From Vesta saturnalis (lineage: Eukaryota > Arthropoda > Insecta > Coleoptera > Lampyridae), in assembly GCA_036346205.1 (NCBI GenBank), contig JARFJB010000102.1, forward strand, positions 2,132,001 to 2,196,000: a DNA stretch of 64,000 nucleotides, written 5' to 3'. Each line of letters starts with the position of its first letter. Positions within the stretch are counted from its first letter, which is position 1. A model generated the notes under the pieces. That model was not told the DNA's origin. It made no database searches and saw nothing but the letters and a program-made list of their open reading frames with translations. Below are positions 59,940-64,000 of the stretch, in pieces. A program made the translations under genes and the position numbers.

Positions 59940-62260
59940 CTGTGTAAATAGATTGTATAAATCCGTTAACTAGCTAGTTAAAGCTTAGCCACTGAACTTG
60001 CCATTTGGGAATTGCTATAATTGACTACCGAGTAGACGTACAACGAGAGGTCATCTCCCGTCGGACCGCTAACGTGGAGGCTGATTCCTTCCAAGCTGAT
60101 TTTCGCTGCATAAGACATCGAGAATGCAATCCCTTTGTTTGCCTATTTATTTTGTTTGTGGTGGTTTTATGTGATTAACGTCTATTCATAAAATAATACA
60201 GTTATAAGCCGATGAATGCAGTTGTTTTGTATTTGAATGTTTCAAGTCATTCAATTTTCTGACAAACTGCTTTCATCCGTGCATTGAATGATTTATTATT
60301 GTTCCTTTTTTGTCTGTTTGTATGTAAATTGTTTTCAACATTTCCGTTGTAAGATTGATAACTTTTAAATGATTAGAACTAATCCTCGTATTGCTGAGAT
60401 ATAATAAGCAACGAATTAAGAGATTATTTAGTTTTGTTTGTTTTTCTTAGTTAGTTAGTTTATGATAAAGTTCTGTTAGATAACTAGTTTTCCCGCGGGT
60501 GTTTTTCAATGATTAGCGAAATATTTAGTGTTTGTTCATGCGTATCTTTGTTTAAATGCGTTGGGTTTGCAGTAACGTAAAAATAGGTTAAAGAAGGCCG
60601 TTGACCCAAAACCTGATTTGATTACACGCATTATTACGTTGAAGGTGCGTGACTATTTTGTAGATTTTTACAGGTAGAGAACCCGAACCTTAACTAGCGT
60701 GCACTTGGGGTTAAAGGCCGCGTAAGGTAAGTGAGTATTTGTCTGTCAATCTAACTGTACTTTGCGTGCGCCTAGATGTGCTCTCCCAATTGTGTTAATA
60801 CAGTCTGGCGCCCATTAGTAAGACGATTTGATTGTTTTTAAAATGTAACAACCCCAATTTGGGACTTTCGGTAATACGGCAAACTACCCTAAATATTGAA
60901 ATGTGAAACAACCTCACGACCTATATCCCACTGAGCAGTCGGCACATTTGTATTATCTGTTACGTCCGGTGTTAATTACGTTTTCACCTGTACCACCTTA
61001 AAATATTATAGATCAAGGGAAGTCACATAAGGACATTGAACTCTTTATTTTTCTGATAACTGTCGTTTCTGGCTTCCTCCATTGTTCGGGAAAAATAATG
61101 TTTAGGTTCAGCTTAATCTAGTAATTTATTTTAAGATGAAATTCCGACATTTAATGAAGATCAATTTTTGGATTTTAATGTAATTTGTTTCTTTTGTTTT
61201 TTATCAATGAATTTTGAGTTAGAAGTAAACGTAGCGCCATCTTGTGGTATAATTAGAAGCTGCCGCACACTTTGTAACTCCATCATGTACAATTTAATTT
61301 TCTGGTGTAATTTAAAACAAATTATAGCGGTATCTTGAAAGGTTAAGTACAAGATTCAATATAGCGCTATCTAGCGGCTTAACTTTTACTTATGGTTTAT
61401 CACTATTATCGTTGAATGATAAATTAGCATTCAACGGTTTTATAAAAAAAAACATGAAAAATGTAATAATTTCTACCTATTATATCTATTTAAATTAGTT
61501 CAAGGAAGGGAAAACGCTTAAGGGATTAATAAGCAGAAATCGAAGCTGCAGTTTTGTATACCCGAACAAGATTTTCAAGAGTGGAATGTGAGGCAGTTTG
61601 AACATTTATCGCGGCATCATGTACCTAATATTTTGGGTTTAATATCGGATTTTTAATTTTATTTGAATGTTACAGGATGAGCCACGTTAAAATTAATCTT
61701 TAATTTCGCTATAACTCTAAAACTAACAAAATATTAAAATAAATTTTATATCATTTTTATGGCAAATTTAATTTACTTCTTGATTTTGATCTAATAAATA
61801 CCTACATCATTGCAAATAAAATTGTACAGAATTTTTTTATTTTTAACGCCCCCTAGTGACGATGATAGACATTAAAAAGATAAGTATTTTATTAAAAATG
61901 ACTGTTGGTGCTTAATTCGATTAACAAGTATCTCTTTAATATTGTAACGAACCGCAAGTCATTACTACAAAATTTTTTTAATTAATTATTTAACAATCAG
62001 CCCTCGTAAAAGAAATGATGTAAGATTTCTTAGTATTCAAACACCTGCAAGACTTGATCTAATATTTCTTAGTATTCCGTATTACTTAGTACCTAATTTA
62101 ATATTTCTTATTATTTCGTGTGATTGCACAACCAAAAATTAATTTGTTTCCCCTCCAACGTAGATTTCGTAAAACAACGAATGTTTATACGTCAGAGTAA
62201 TCTCCGCCAATTACAGATAGGATTCCCCCAAACGGAAGCCACCACCGCCTACCGAGAGTC
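59940..62260. other. Intergenic stretch, nothing coding recognised
   Basis: AT-rich. Several short segments contain GCGCCATCTTGTGG- or GCGCTATCTAGCGG-like words (61230, 61365) of the kind seen in small insect MITEs, but no complete element was resolved. Confidence 0.5.
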
Positions 62261-62263
62261 CCC

Positions 62264-62270
62264 TATAAAA
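62264..62270 (+). promoter_or_regulatory. TATA box of an unidentified transcription unit or LTR
   Basis: TATAAAA followed by ACCGCGCCGC, in a locally GC-richer stretch. The 12-base word TATAAAAACCGC recurs at 63266, there followed by AATAAA. This could be an LTR (promoter and poly(A) signal) or an ordinary promoter. Confidence 0.35.
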
Positions 62271-62611
62271 ACCGCGCCGCACACCTTTTAAGGAATGAAT
62301 GAATGAAGAAAATTGTACCTGTAAACCGGTAGAAGAGTAGAAGAAGAGCTTCGTCGCGCCTCGTGAACGCATCCCGCCGCCGAGAATTATTTAGTTAGTT
62401 TCACCAGCTCCTGTATTAGTTAGTCGGTTAGACTAACTCCGGTTTCAGAAAACCTGCACGTGACGGTTGTTTAAAAGTAAATCGCCGCAGACCTAGTGAT
62501 AGCCACCGCGAGTTTAGCTCCCTGTATTTGCGAACGCGCACCGCGAACCTTGTGTAAATAGCTACCGTCGATCTTTGTGATTAACGACACGTAAGTCTGT
62601 AGAGTAATTCA

Positions 62612-62996
62612 GAACACAAACACACACAAACCCCCAGACCGCAACGGACAAAGCCACGAAGCAGTCGGGAGTAAAAACACAAACACACACAAACTCCCAG
62701 AGCGCAACGGGGAAAGCCATGAAGCAGTCGGGAGTACAAACACAAACACACACAAACCCCCAGACCGCAACGGGCAAAGCCACGAAGCAGTCGGGAGTAC
62801 AAACACAACACACACTAAAACCCCCAGACCGCAACGGGCAAAGCCACGAAGCAGTCGGGAGTACAAACACAAACACACACAAACCCCCAGACCGCAACGG
62901 GCAAAGCCACGAAGCAGTCGGGAGTACAAACACAAACACACACAAACCCCCAGACCGCAACGGGCTAAGCCACGAAGCAGTCGGGAGTACAAACAC
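62612..62996. repeat. 63-bp minisatellite, six units
   Basis: The marker GCAGTCGGGAGTA recurs at 62661, 62724, 62787, 62851, 62914 and 62977, so the unit is 63 bp (one 64). Units 3, 5 and 6 are almost identical. Because 63 is divisible by three, several frames stay open on both strands (for example 62719-63030 + and 62562-62996 -), giving 21-residue repeats. Nothing else supports a gene. Confidence 0.95.
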
Positions 62997-62999
62997 ACC

Positions 63000-64000
63000 A
63001 CGCTACCATATACCTGACGACGGGAGCTAGGTAGGACTGTATAGCCCTGCAGCTCTTATCGTTTACTCTCACTTACATTCTAAACACCTGCAATCACCAG
63101 CTCGTTGGCGAAGACCGAAGTGCCTGTAATCACAAACAAATTAAACGTAGAGTATCCGACAAAGACCTCTAGAGAAGAAAAACCGTACATCGATAACCAC
63201 GTGCTTAGTAATTGAATTTCAAGAAAGCAATCAATTAATTGTTTTCTACCAGCTTATTCCGCAAGTATAAAAACCGCCTTTAATAAATACGCGTTTTGTG
63301 CGTATACAATTAGGTAACATTCGTTTGTATCTACGTGAGATTTCGTTCATTTGCCTAAAAGAAATCACCACCATAAAATTATATCCCAGAAGATAACGCG
63401 CAAAAATATTAATTATACAACCAAACGTGTATAATCCGCCCAGTCTAAATTTAATGCGAAAGTAAACCTCGGAAGATATTCAGATTAGCGAACGTAATAG
63501 ATCGCGAAGGTAAATTGCTTCACGAAGCATACGCGCCTGTCCGTCTTCCAGAAATTACTGAAGGTAAAGAGAAGCAAGCAAGTAGACCGGTGAACGCTCG
63601 TCCTGCGTACAACCGTGAACTCGGGATATCGATTTTCACTAGTGACCTAGATCTGCGCAACCCCCGTTTTAAATAACCAGTAGTTTGTTTATTCATTCTT
63701 TTCTTTTATAGACAGGGCCGTATCCAGCATAAATAATTAATTAAACGCAACGTTATTAATCATTTAAATATTACGTTCCTCATTGAGTGTAACTAGGGAG
63801 TATTAATATTTATTTACAGAAACGACTTCGACAACAATAAGCCGTCTTCTTGAGTGAGTGGAAGGAATAGGACATCCAAATTCTCCGTCCAGACCTAGTG
63901 GATACCCCCGACGCCGCTGTCTAAGTATTAAATGCAAATTATTTTCTCATTGTTTCTCAAGTTTATGTTTATGTTAGTTGTTCATAATGTTATTAGCCTA
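63000..64000. other. Unassigned GC-richer stretch to window end
   Basis: No ORF of note. A second TATAAAAACCGC with AATAAA follows at 63266-63287. It may be part of a retroelement leader or long terminal repeat that continues beyond the window. Confidence 0.4.

Noticed and set aside
62612..62996. Regular repeats that might suggest a CRISPR array or a repeat protein gene
   Set aside because: The units are head-to-tail copies with no unique spacers, in animal nuclear DNA; open frames follow from the 63-bp unit length and exist on both strands.

Overview
The window is AT-rich, intron-bearing animal nuclear DNA. Introns as short as 51-63 bp, a 461-residue EF-1alpha, and the mix of Jockey/CR1-like LINEs, copia, Penelope-like, PIF/Harbinger, Tc1, pogo, hAT and Polinton relics point to an insect, probably a hymenopteran; the order is an inference from general gene structure only. 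Coding density is low: four conserved housekeeping genes sit among layered mobile-element debris.

Layout. 0.3-1.1 kb: Polinton/Maverick capsid-like relic (-). 3.3-5.3 kb: an array with CACGTG-like cores, then a broken Ty1/copia pol (+). 5.4-8.0 kb: a large imperfect palindrome with seven tRNA-derived units in divergent orientation. 8.2-10.1 kb: CTNNBL1 (-, four exons, about 560 aa), head-to-head with a possible first exon of a second gene at 10.38 kb. 10.6-11.0 kb: a dispersed repeat with a GT-rich core. 11.2-15.6 kb: a dead, C-rich LINE (+). 16.8-17.3 kb: RPLP1 (+). 18.9-21.2 kb: a MITE, a Penelope-like tail, microsatellites and a foldback element. 22.2-25.7 kb: MRPS14 (-) and EEF1A (-) with a 5'-UTR intron. 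RPLP1, EEF1A and MRPS14 are translation genes, CTNNBL1 a splicing-complex protein; they look like ordinary neighbours with separate promoters and poly(A) signals.

28.5-42.3 kb is a nested graveyard: the 3' end of a Penelope-like element with a hammerhead-like motif, two inverted copies of an ISL2EU-type DDE transposase, a Tc1 remnant, a hAT-type non-autonomous element with a perfect 8-bp target duplication, and a pogo/Tigger transposase split by a LINE. It also holds pure homopolymer blocks (441 A + 242 C; 133 A) that seem to stand in for missing sequence, and a deletion-riddled second copy of part of the locus. 44.5-52.3 kb is a direct duplication whose second copy is about 18% shorter through very many small deletions. 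These features raise doubt about the assembly here.

52.3-54.9 kb holds a PIF/Harbinger transposase (-) with two or three small frame breaks, whose intron encloses an opposite-strand BESS-like partner ORF. 56.8-59.9 kb is a minus-strand copy of the LINE at 36.7-40.0 kb, with an intact endonuclease ORF. 62.2-64.0 kb has a TATA box and a 63-bp x 6 minisatellite that may belong to a retroelement leader or a promoter.
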